Positions 1-5,620 of a stretch of DNA of 6,483 nucleotides are shown here, in pieces. Every line of letters starts with the position of its first letter. The first letter of the stretch is position 1. Source of the stretch: Actinomycetota bacterium (GTDB taxonomy: Bacteria; Actinomycetota; Rubrobacteria; Rubrobacterales; Rubrobacteraceae). The notes under the pieces were generated by a model. It made no database searches. It was not told the origin of the DNA and worked only from the letters and a program-made list of their open reading frames with translations. The translations under genes and the position numbers were made by a program. Location: the NCBI GenBank assembly GCA_020200675.1, contig JAIVIG010000148.1, positions 1 through 6,483 of the forward strand, read 5' to 3'.

Positions 1-99
1 GGCAAGATCGTCTCCGAGCCGATCGGGTGGCTCGTCAAACCTGCACGGAGCATGGATAGAACGCCGCAAACCGAACGCGCCGTACAAAAAGGAGCGTGA
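1..99 (+). CDS. 3' end of an unidentified upstream gene (partial)
   Basis: Frame 1 is open from the first base to a TGA at 97-99 and encodes 32 residues, with WLVKPARSMDR in the middle. The first dozen codons all end in G or C, as expected for coding DNA in a GC-rich genome; this weakens near the end, where the Shine-Dalgarno of the next gene is embedded (AAAAAGGAG, 86-94). Only four bases separate its stop from the next start, so the two genes are probably cotranscribed and translationally coupled. With DUF3830 and an NCS1 permease downstream, it may be an enzyme or transport component of nitrogen-heterocycle or amino-acid metabolism, but that is context only. The fragment is too short to recognise a family. 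Confidence 0.5.
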   Translation, partial: GKIVSEPIGWLVKPARSMDRTPQTERAVQKGA

Positions 100-103
100 G
101 CGC

Positions 104-517
104 TTGAGCGACGTGAAGATAACGGCCGGACCGTACGAGTTTCTGGCCCGCTGGGAGAGGGAGAAGTCCCCCAGAACTTGCGAGGCCTTCGAGAGGTTGT
201 TGCCGTACCGCCAGAAGATCATCCACGTCAGGTGGAGCGGGGAGGCGTACTGGATACCTCTGGGCGACTACGATCTCGGGGTGGGCTTCGAAGACGCCAC
301 GAGCGTGCCGCAGGCAGGTGAGATCCTGTTCTACCCCGGGGGCTACTCGGAGACGGAGATCCTCTTCCCTTACTCCGGCACGATCTTCGCTAGCAAGCTT
401 GGGCAGCTGGCAGGCAACCACTTCCTGACGGTGGTCCAGGGCAGGGAGAACCTGCGCCTCCTCGGAGAGATGACCCTCTGGGAGGGCGCCCAGGACATAG
501 TCTTCGAGCGTGCCTGA
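104..517 (+). CDS. DUF3830 family protein (cyclophilin-like fold)
   Basis: This complete 137-residue protein matches the DUF3830 family as I know it: an N-terminal VTAGPYEF-like strand (here KITAGPYEFLARWE), the central block IIHVRWSGEAYWIPLGDYD (about residues 46-64), then GEILFYPGG (72-80), ETEILFPY and the closing block LAGNHFLTVVQG. The C-terminus LWEGAQDIVFE is also typical. Family members have a small cyclophilin-like beta-barrel and no established reaction. They are commonly encoded beside NCS1 permeases and hydantoin, pyrimidine or related amide-degrading enzymes, and that is the arrangement here. It has no signal peptide or membrane segment, so it is cytoplasmic. The TTG start at 104 is chosen because AAGGAG sits about nine bases upstream and the protein then has normal family length. 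The permease follows after about 29 bases. The gene looks intact although its neighbour is not. The family call is firm; the function is unknown. Confidence 0.85.
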   Translation: MSDVKITAGPYEFLARWEREKSPRTCEAFERLLPYRQKIIHVRWSGEAYWIPLGDYDLGVGFEDATSVPQAGEILFYPGGYSETEILFPYSGTIFASKLGQLAGNHFLTVVQGRENLRLLGEMTLWEGAQDIVFERA

Positions 518-546
518 GATACGCCGGGAGAAAGGGAGGAAGGGTG

Positions 547-1795
547 ATGGCGGAACAAAGCACTGTAACCAACTACAGCGAGCGTCTCTACAACGAGGAC
601 CTCGCGCCGGCGAAGGAGCGAAAGTGGGGGGCGTACAGCATCTTCGCGTTGTGGATGAGCGACGTTCATAACCTGGGCAACTACACCTTCGCCGCCGGGT
701 TGTTCGTGATCGGGCTGTCGGCGTGGGAGGTCTTGGTCTCTCTGGCTCTCGGCTTCACGATCATCTTCATCGGGATGAACTGGATGGGGTACGCCGGCCA
801 ACGCACCGGCATCCCCTTCCCCGTCTTCTCCCGTATCAGCTTCGGCGTGTGGGGCGCAAACATCCCGGCCCTCATCCGCGCGGTCATCGCCATCGCCTGG
901 TACGGCATCCAAACTTATCTCGCCGCGCTCGCCATTAACGTGCTCCTGCTGACGCTCGCCCCCGGGCTCTCCCCGCTCGAAGACGTCAGCTTCCTCGGCC
1001 TGTCGGCGCTTGGCTGGATCTCGTTCGTGAGCTTGTGGTTCGTCCAGCTGCTCATTCTGACCCGAGGCATAGAGACGGTGCGGCGGTATCAGGACTGGGC
1101 AGGACCCATCATCTGGGTCGTCATGCTCCTCTTGGCGGTGTGGCTGTTCGTACAGGCAGGCGGGATCTCCCTCACCGAGAGCATAAACCCGCTCTCGACG
1201 GGAGAGATGATCCGACAAATGCTCGCCGGCGCGGTGCTCACGATAGCCACGTACGCGACGCTCATGCTCAACTTCTGCGACTTCTCCCGCTTCACCCCCT
1301 CCAACCGGGCCATCCGGGTTGGTAACTTCCTGGTTTTGCCCCTTAACGGCACGGCGTTCGCGGTGGTCTCCGTCCGCGGTCCTCGTCCTGCCATGGAACT
1401 TGTACTCGAACCCGATAGTAGTCAACTACTTCCTCGGCGCTTTAGGCGCCATACTCGGGCCGCTCTTCGGCATCATGATGGTCGACTACTACTTCGTGCG
1501 GCGCAGACGGGTCGTCATCGAAGACCTCTATCGAGCCGCTCCCTCCGGCGCCTACTACTACCGGCGCGGCGTCAACCCCCGCGCCCTGTGGGTATTCGTG
1601 CCCGCCGCGCTGGTCTCCACCGTCGTCGCGCTGTGGCCACCGCTGGCGCCTGTCGCGCCGTTCTCTTGGTTTATCGGCGCCGGGCTCGCCGCGGTTGCGT
1701 ACCGCTTCGCCATGCGCGGCCATCCCAGCCTCGCTATCGAAGGAGTGCAGGATGTCAGGAGGAGCGAAGGCGCGATGCATAACGATCCCGAGTAG
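547..1795 (+). pseudogene. NCS1 family nucleobase/hydantoin/allantoin-type permease, broken by an internal deletion and frameshift
   Basis: The first part (547 to about 1375) encodes roughly 276 residues of a nucleobase:cation symporter-1. It has a conserved N-terminus ending LWMSDVHNLGNYTFAAGLF (TM1), the GIPFPVFSRISFG loop, TM3 with WYGIQTYLAALA, DWAGPIIW in TM6, and the TM8 signature LNFCDFSRFTPSNRA. The W and Q of WYGIQ line up with the substrate-contact Trp and Gln of Mhp1. After GTAFAVVSV this frame becomes Arg/Pro-rich nonsense. The homologous C-terminus resumes one frame over (VLVLPWNLYSNPIVVNYFLGALGAILGPLFG, then VDYYFVRRR) and runs to TAG at 1793-1795. The two parts total about 415 residues, whereas Mhp1-like proteins have about 490. 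By recall of homologues about 70-80 residues are missing, covering the end of TM9 and most of TM10. The lesion is therefore a deletion not divisible by three, not a simple frameshift. ATG 547 is preferred over GTG 544 because GGGAGGA (534-540) is then six bases away. An assembly collapse is the main alternative. Confidence 0.85.
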
Positions 1796-2087
1796 ACGGA
1801 AGTTGAGAAGAGCGAAGACACGACCGGCCAACACCGCAACCACACAGAGCCGTAACAGCAGTCTGTCGAGGTTGGCGGCAAACAAATCAGAGAGCGCCTC
1901 CTCCTTGGTCGACCTGCTCTACGCTGGCGAAATTCGGTGGTCTTCCGACGCCCCGGATACTCGTTCGTAGAACTCATGGTAAGCGACGCCGGCTCCCGCG
2001 CAGCAAGAAAACGCGGCGAGTGGCGACGAGGAGTGGCCAAAACGAGTCCCTTCCGGGGCAGGACGATTCTGCCCCGGAGATTTCCGC
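1796..2087. other. Gene-free stretch behind the broken permease
   Basis: I find no supportable gene here. Open frames exist on both strands, but their translations are Arg/Ser/Thr-rich with no family motif, and they run across the neighbouring genes. The first half is less GC-rich than the flanking genes. This suggests decayed sequence: other genes of the permease operon may once have followed. A strong AGGAGGAG (1757-1764) precedes an ATG at 1775 within the permease C-terminus, but that frame stops after six codons at the permease TAG. The only clear structure is the hairpin at 2052-2078, listed separately. Confidence 0.5.
2052..2078 (-). terminator. Stem-loop downstream of osmC, candidate terminator
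   Basis: A perfect 10-bp stem (TCCGGGGCAG at 2052-2061 pairing with CTGCCCCGGA at 2069-2078) closes a 7-base loop ten bases past the osmC stop on the - strand. The stem is very GC-rich. No U-tract follows directly in either direction; on the - strand the first T run (TCGTTTT) comes about ten bases later. It may therefore be an L-shaped or Rho-assisted terminator, or an mRNA 3'-end stabiliser, rather than a classical intrinsic terminator. It could also stop readthrough from the permease side. Confidence 0.5.
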
Positions 2088-2525
2088 CTAGCTCTCCAGG
2101 CGGGTTTGCAGCTGGATCTCCACGTTGCCCCTCAGGGCGTTCGAGACGGGGCATAGCTGCTCGGCCTCGCGGGCGGCGTTCTCGAACTCGTCCTCGCCGA
2201 TACCGGGCACCGTGCCCCGCACGTCGAGGTTTACGTTCGTGATCTTGAGTTGCTGGTCGTCCAGCGTACACACCGCGTCCACCTCGAGCCGCTCCGGCTG
2301 TGCGTCGTGCTCGGTCAAGACGTTGGAGAGCGCCATCGCGTAGCACGTCGCGTGGGCGGCGGCTATGAGCTCCTCGGGGCTGGTCTTACCGTCGGGGCGC
2401 TCGACCCGCGAGGCAAAGGTCACCGGAGCCTCGTTCAACACCCCGCTGCCCTCCGAGAGGTTCCCGCTGCCCTCCGCCAGATTACCCTGCCAGACTACGT
2501 GCGCTTCGCGTTCCACCATCGCCAA
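2088..2525 (-). CDS. osmC: OsmC-family organic hydroperoxide reductase
   Basis: This 145-residue cytoplasmic thiol peroxidase reduces organic hydroperoxides through two redox-active cysteines. The sequence follows OsmC rather than Ohr: an N-terminal VVWQGNL strand, the GSGVLNEAPVTFASR segment, then the helix PEELIAAAHATCYAMALSNVL carrying the peroxidatic Cys61, and late in the protein AEQLCPVSNAL carrying the resolving Cys125. Arg40, in the position of the active-site Arg that polarises the peroxide, is present. Length and block order match Escherichia coli OsmC almost end to end. The TTG at 2525 is chosen because GAGGGAG lies about eight bases upstream. The in-frame ATG at 2519 is also possible but would leave that Shine-Dalgarno about 14 bases away. 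The gene stands alone, divergent from the NlpC/P60 gene, with a hairpin behind it. I see no OhrR-like operator, and no regulator gene is adjacent. Confidence 0.92.
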   Translation of the reverse strand: MAMVEREAHVVWQGNLAEGSGNLSEGSGVLNEAPVTFASRVERPDGKTSPEELIAAAHATCYAMALSNVLTEHDAQPERLEVDAVCTLDDQQLKITNVNLDVRGTVPGIGEDEFENAAREAEQLCPVSNALRGNVEIQLQTRLES

Positions 2526-2770
2526 GATCCACTCTCCCTCTTCATCGTTTCCCTCACAACAGATATGTTAGCAGAACTCCACGCCGCGCCGGACACCTGA
2601 GCTCCGGTTGCTCTCTCGCGACTTCGGAGACCGTCCAAGCCTCAAGATCGGAGGAAAAGCGAGCTTTGCTCCAAAAAAACACGAAAAAACCTTCAAAAAC
2701 ACTAAAGTTTTTATGTTGGATCGTCAATAATGGCGGAGAGTCGTTTGATAAGTTTGGAAGGGGGGGATAG
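2526..2770. promoter_or_regulatory. Divergent promoter region between osmC and the NlpC/P60 gene, with phased A-tracts
   Basis: This 245-base gap must hold the promoters of both divergent genes. A-tracts of 7, 6 and 5 bases (2673-2679, 2684-2689, 2695-2699) are centred about 10.5 bases apart and are followed by AAAGTTTTT (2704-2712). That phasing is what produces intrinsically bent DNA, and the tracts could also act as an UP element. For osmC the best -10-like hexamer on the - strand is TAACAT (2570 to 2565), with no good -35. No known riboswitch consensus is visible. Confidence 0.45.
2726..2731 (+). promoter_or_regulatory. Candidate -10 box for the NlpC/P60 gene
   Basis: AATAAT matches TATAAT at five of six positions and lies just downstream of the A-tract cluster in an otherwise GC-rich region. 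It would place the transcript start near 2738 and give a leader of about 33 bases before the TTG start. No convincing -35 hexamer sits 16-18 bases upstream; the sequence there is A-rich, so the call rests on the -10 and the A-tracts alone. Confidence 0.3.
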
Positions 2771-3697
2771 TTGCGGCGTCTAGCAGTGGTTCTCTTCGCG
2801 GTTTTCGTCGCGGCGGGCGGGGTCGTCGCGGTGGGTGTGACCGAGGCCCTGGCGGAGCCGGGGGTAGTCGAGAACACGACCGAGGGCCGCTTCGAGGCGG
2901 ACGAGGGTTGGGGGGCTAGCTCCTACGGCCGGGGTGTGTCGGGTGAGAACTACCGGTTCGCCCGTCCGTCGGAGGATGGGGGGGGCGCGCGCTTTAACAT
3001 CGAGATACCGGAGAGGGCGAACTACGCCGTCTACGCCCGCTGGCCAAAGGTCAAGGGCCTCAACGATTCGGCGCCGGTGGGGGTCGAGACGGCCTCGGGC
3101 ACCAGGTGGACGAAGGTAAACCAGCAGAAGAACGGCGGCCGGTGGGTACGCATCGGGGAGTACGAGATGGAGGCCGGCGACGCCCACTCCGTCAAGTTCT
3201 CGCGGCAGACGAGCGGCGACGACTACGTGGCCGCCGACGCCGTGAAGGTGAAGAAGGTCTCCGAAGCCGCCCCTGCCAGAGGAGCCTCCAAGGGCGACGG
3301 ACCCGAGGCGACCTCCGAAAGAGCATCGGCGTCCGGCCAGAGTGGCGAGGACGTGGTGAGGGAGGCCAGGAAGTGGATCGGGGTCAGGTACCGCCTCGGC
3401 GGGGAGTCGCGCCGCGGGGTAGATTGCTCCGGCCTCACGATGCAGGTCTACAAGAAGTTCGGCGTCCCGCTGCAGCACTGGGACGAAAAACAGTACCGCA
3501 AGGGTGCCCGGGTCCCGAAGGGCCGGGAGAAGCCAGGAGATCTGGTCTTCTTCAACGAGCACGGCAGGAACATATCCCACGTCGGGATCTACGCGGGCAA
3601 CGGGAAAATCATCCACGCCTCGGACTACTACAACAAGGTCACCGAGTCCCAGATGAAGTACATCAAAGGCTACGTGGGCGCGAGGAGAGTGTTGTAG
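2771..3697 (+). CDS. Secreted NlpC/P60 cell-wall hydrolase with N-terminal golvesin/Xly-type domain
   Basis: This 308-residue protein is predicted to be exported and to cut peptide stems of peptidoglycan. Residues 1-28 form a signal peptide (MRRL, then a hydrophobic Val/Ala-rich core, ALA-EP cleavage site). About 33-162 resembles the golvesin C-terminal-like / Xly carbohydrate-binding-like beta-domain: SYGRGVSGENYRFA, ARFNIEIPERANYAVYARWP, WVRIGEYEMEAGDAHSVKFS and the closing YVAADAVKV. A low-complexity linker rich in Ala, Ser, Gly and charged residues (163-192) leads to an NlpC/P60 papain-like domain. Its catalytic triad is visible: Cys219 in DCSGL, His270 in SHVGIY and His282 in IIHAS. The TTG start is supported by GGAAGGGGGG a few bases upstream and by the signal peptide beginning exactly there. 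The 3' end runs into the inverted repeat element: its TAG overlaps the first heptamer. The N-terminal domain probably anchors or targets the enzyme to wall polymers (inference). Confidence 0.9.
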   Translation: MRRLAVVLFAVFVAAGGVVAVGVTEALAEPGVVENTTEGRFEADEGWGASSYGRGVSGENYRFARPSEDGGGARFNIEIPERANYAVYARWPKVKGLNDSAPVGVETASGTRWTKVNQQKNGGRWVRIGEYEMEAGDAHSVKFSRQTSGDDYVAADAVKVKKVSEAAPARGASKGDGPEATSERASASGQSGEDVVREARKWIGVRYRLGGESRRGVDCSGLTMQVYKKFGVPLQHWDEKQYRKGARVPKGREKPGDLVFFNEHGRNISHVGIYAGNGKIIHASDYYNKVTESQMKYIKGYVGARRVL

Positions 3698-3854
3698 TTG
3701 TCAGTTGATAGTTTTCAGTAAACAGCACCGTAAGCGAAAGGCTCCCGGGACAATCGGGGCCTTCGCTTCATAGGAATCGTACAGAGCTGCCCGGATGTGG
3801 GGGCAACGGGTAGCGCACGGTGTCAGGCTAGAGAATAACTGACAACTGATAACT
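3696..3854. repeat. Structured inverted-repeat element between convergent genes
   Basis: Left arm (3696-3716) is three tandem heptamers: AGTTGTC, AGTTGAT, AGTTTTC, followed by a degenerate fourth, AGTAAAC. Right arm (3834-3854) is AATAACT, GACAACT, GATAACT, the same heptamer inverted. As RNA the arms pair over 21 positions with three mismatches and two G-U wobbles. Inside, CACCGT (3726-3731) pairs with ACGGTG (3817-3822). Within that lie hairpin A (3732-3747 with 3755-3768, 14 pairs, two bulges, 7-base loop) and hairpin B (GCTGCCCG 3786-3793 with CGGGTAGC 3807-3814, one wobble, 13-base loop). The nested layout resembles a MITE-type or small structured-RNA element, and could terminate transcription from both sides. 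It begins inside the NlpC/P60 stop codon and ends nine bases before the sppA stop. There is no coding capacity. Confidence 0.65.
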
Positions 3855-3863
3855 AAAACCGCT

Positions 3864-4943
3864 TTACGGACGATACAGGTACTGTAGCTCTGGGGTGAGG
3901 TTCAGGCCCGCGGTTTCGAGCACCTGCAGGGCCTCGGGCTCGGGTGGGGCGAGGCGGGCCTGGAGGAGCTCCAGGAGGCCCGGGGACTGTCGCTGGTAGC
4001 GGACCACGGTCGCTTCTTCGACGCCCGCGAGTTCTCTGGAGGCTTCGGCGGCGCGTTCGAGGTCTCCGAGTTCGTCCACGAGTCCCAGGGTCTCGGCTTG
4101 TTGTCCGGAGTAGACGCGTCCGTCGGCGAGTTCGCGCACTTCTTCCTCCGGGAGGTCGCGTCCCTCGACTATGACCTGCACGAACTGGTCGTAGCCCTCG
4201 TTTACGTAGGTTTGCAGGATCTCCAGCTCCTCTTCGGTCGGCTCGCGGGTGAGGGAGCCGATGTCCTTGAACGGTCCGCTCTTTACCACCTCCTGTTCGA
4301 TGCCGTACTCGTCGGCTGCCTCTGTGAAGTTCAGGTAGGAGAAGATCACGCCCAGAGAGCCCGTGAGGGTGTTCTCGTTGGCGAATATCCGGTCGGCGGC
4401 GGTGGCGATGTAGTAGCCTCCGGAGGCGGCGGTCTGGCCCATGGAGACGACCACGGGCTTGCCCGTCTCCTCTTTGAAGTCCTGGATGCTCTCGTGCATC
4501 TGGTCGGTGGGCACGACGCCGCCGCCCGGCGAGTCGATCTCGAGTACCACGGCCCTGACCCTCCGATCTTCGGTGGCCTGGCGGAGCTGGTTGCGCAGGG
4601 TCTCGGGCGACACCGTCGCCGATCCCGGAGCGACCGGCGCCTCCGCCGCTATCGTCCCGGCGACGGGCAGGACGGCGATCTTATCGGAGCCCTCGCCGGA
4701 GACGTACCTCTCTCTGAAGGTCTCGGGGGGTTCGGCGCCTCCACCGCCTCCGCCGGACCCGCCGGGACCTACCAGGAGGACCAGCGCTACGGCGCCTAAC
4801 GTCAAGAACAGGAGCACGCCCGCGATCGCGCCCCCGATCACCAAACCGCGGGTCCTGCTACGACGGGGCGAATCGCCCCGCCCGCCGTCGGCGCCACCGG
4901 CGAGACCGTTCCCTTCCCTGTTCTGTCCGTTCCCGGCTTCCAC
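3864..4943 (-). CDS. sppA: Signal peptide peptidase SppA (serine protease, family S49)
   Basis: This 359-residue membrane-bound protease degrades signal peptides left in the membrane after secretion. A charged N-terminal tail (1-32) precedes one transmembrane helix (about 33-59) and a Gly-rich linker (60-69); the S49 domain then lies outside the membrane (about 86-305). The catalytic dyad is readable: Ser174 in TAASGGYYIA and Lys226 in KSGPFKDIGS, 52 residues apart as in Bacillus subtilis SppA. The EIDSPGG block (135-141) and the TGSLGVI block (194-200) are also intact. It is the short, single-domain Gram-positive form, not the double-domain E. coli type. The GTG start at 4943 has AAAGGA five bases upstream. 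The YIP1-like gene ends 21 bases before it, so cotranscription is likely. The C-terminal tail after about 310 is poorly conserved in the family. It converges on the NlpC/P60 gene. Confidence 0.95.
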   Translation of the reverse strand: MEAGNGQNREGNGLAGGADGGRGDSPRRSRTRGLVIGGAIAGVLLFLTLGAVALVLLVGPGGSGGGGGGAEPPETFRERYVSGEGSDKIAVLPVAGTIAAEAPVAPGSATVSPETLRNQLRQATEDRRVRAVVLEIDSPGGGVVPTDQMHESIQDFKEETGKPVVVSMGQTAASGGYYIATAADRIFANENTLTGSLGVIFSYLNFTEAADEYGIEQEVVKSGPFKDIGSLTREPTEEELEILQTYVNEGYDQFVQVIVEGRDLPEEEVRELADGRVYSGQQAETLGLVDELGDLERAAEASRELAGVEEATVVRYQRQSPGLLELLQARLAPPEPEALQVLETAGLNLTPELQYLYRP

Positions 4944-4964
4944 TCTATTCCTTTCTCGAAGCTC

Positions 4965-5594
4965 CTAAGATGGCGGTCCGCCCGAACCAAGCCCCACGCA
5001 GCCCGCGCACGAGATGGCGCAAGAGCCTGCCGATTCGCCGTAACCGACGCGTCGGGCGGAGGCGGCGCCTATCACGACGAGGGCCACGTGCCAGAGCAGG
5101 AAAGCCAGTCCGAGAAGGGCGCTTAGCAACCCCAAGACGGTGGCTACCGAGGTCCCCGACTGATCCTGGGGGCCGAGCACGATCTGGAGACCCGTGATCG
5201 GGATGGCGAGCGCGGTGGAGATCACGAGCGGTACCTGGGCGACACCCACCACGGCGAGCATCGCCGAGAACGGGCCCGTTCCCCCGAAGAACCGCGTGAC
5301 CAGCTGCATCAAACCCGAGACCAACAGCCACAACACGAACGGATAGAGAACCGCCGAGACCAGCGAGACGGCCCCGGCGTAGTCCAGGACGTCCTCGAAA
5401 CCCGGTGGTAGCGGCTGCGCCCCTGGTTGCTGGGACTGCGCCTGCGTGAGGCCGCCGAATACGGCGATGGCGCTCCCGGCGACGCCCAACGCCGCGTAGA
5501 GCGCCACGACGCCGAAGCCGAGCAACACCCGCCGCTCCTCCGCCACGCGCGCGAGCGTGCTTACGGGCGCCCAGATTACCGCCAATGCTCCCAA
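4965..5594 (-). CDS. YIP1 family integral membrane protein
   Basis: This 209-residue protein of unknown activity has the layout of bacterial YIP1-domain proteins: an N-terminal VIWAPVSTLARVAEE segment, then hydrophobic helices at about 24-48, 72-99, 110-141 and 151-178, with a Gln/Pro-rich loop (50-66) between the first two. The segment FFGGTGPFSAMLAVVGVAQVP around 102-122 is the most family-like part. The final helix one would expect starts at GYGESAGSCAISCAGCVG but stops after about 15 residues with SGGPPS, so the C-terminus looks short. Other frames there do not supply a hydrophobic continuation. Three cysteines cluster there (192, 196, 199). The TTG start at 5594 has GGGGGA about five bases upstream. 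It lies 26 bases after the dehydrogenase-like gene and 21 before sppA. The family call rests on topology and short motifs; the role may be in the envelope, given sppA. Confidence 0.65.
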   Translation of the reverse strand: MGALAVIWAPVSTLARVAEERRVLLGFGVVALYAALGVAGSAIAVFGGLTQAQSQQPGAQPLPPGFEDVLDYAGAVSLVSAVLYPFVLWLLVSGLMQLVTRFFGGTGPFSAMLAVVGVAQVPLVISTALAIPITGLQIVLGPQDQSGTSVATVLGLLSALLGLAFLLWHVALVVIGAASARRVGYGESAGSCAISCAGCVGLGSGGPPS

Positions 5595-5620
5595 AAGCTT
5601 CCCCCATATGATCTACGGAA

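Noticed and set aside
370..1425. Long open frame on the - strand opposite the permease
   Set aside because: Its translation is Arg/Glu/Asp/His-rich with no motif and lies antisense to clearly conserved NCS1 sequence; such shadows are common in GC-rich DNA.
1757..1795. Strong AGGAGGAG followed by ATG at 1775, as for a new gene
   Set aside because: The frame ends after six codons and coincides with the permease C-terminus; at most a remnant of a lost downstream gene.
1558..2346. Long - strand frame spanning the permease end, the gap and part of osmC
   Set aside because: It overlaps two recognisable genes in the wrong frame, has Arg-rich low-complexity sequence, and shows no family motif.
2443..2483. 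21-base imperfect tandem repeat (CCGCTGCCCTCCG) inside osmC
   Set aside because: It encodes two consecutive EGSG turns at a place where E. coli OsmC has similar Gly/Ser turns, so it is normal family structure, not a mobile or regulatory repeat.
2526..2770. Possible cyclic di-AMP (ydaO-type) riboswitch, often found upstream of NlpC/P60 genes
   Set aside because: None of the conserved ydaO core blocks is visible, and the predicted leader is too short.
2780..3616. Long - strand frame opposite the NlpC/P60 gene
   Set aside because: It is antisense to a protein with signal peptide and full catalytic triad; the translation has no recognisable domain.
3696..3854. Heptamer repeats as a CRISPR array
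   Set aside because: The repeats are 7 bases, contiguous without spacers, and inverted across the element; nothing fits a CRISPR repeat-spacer pattern.
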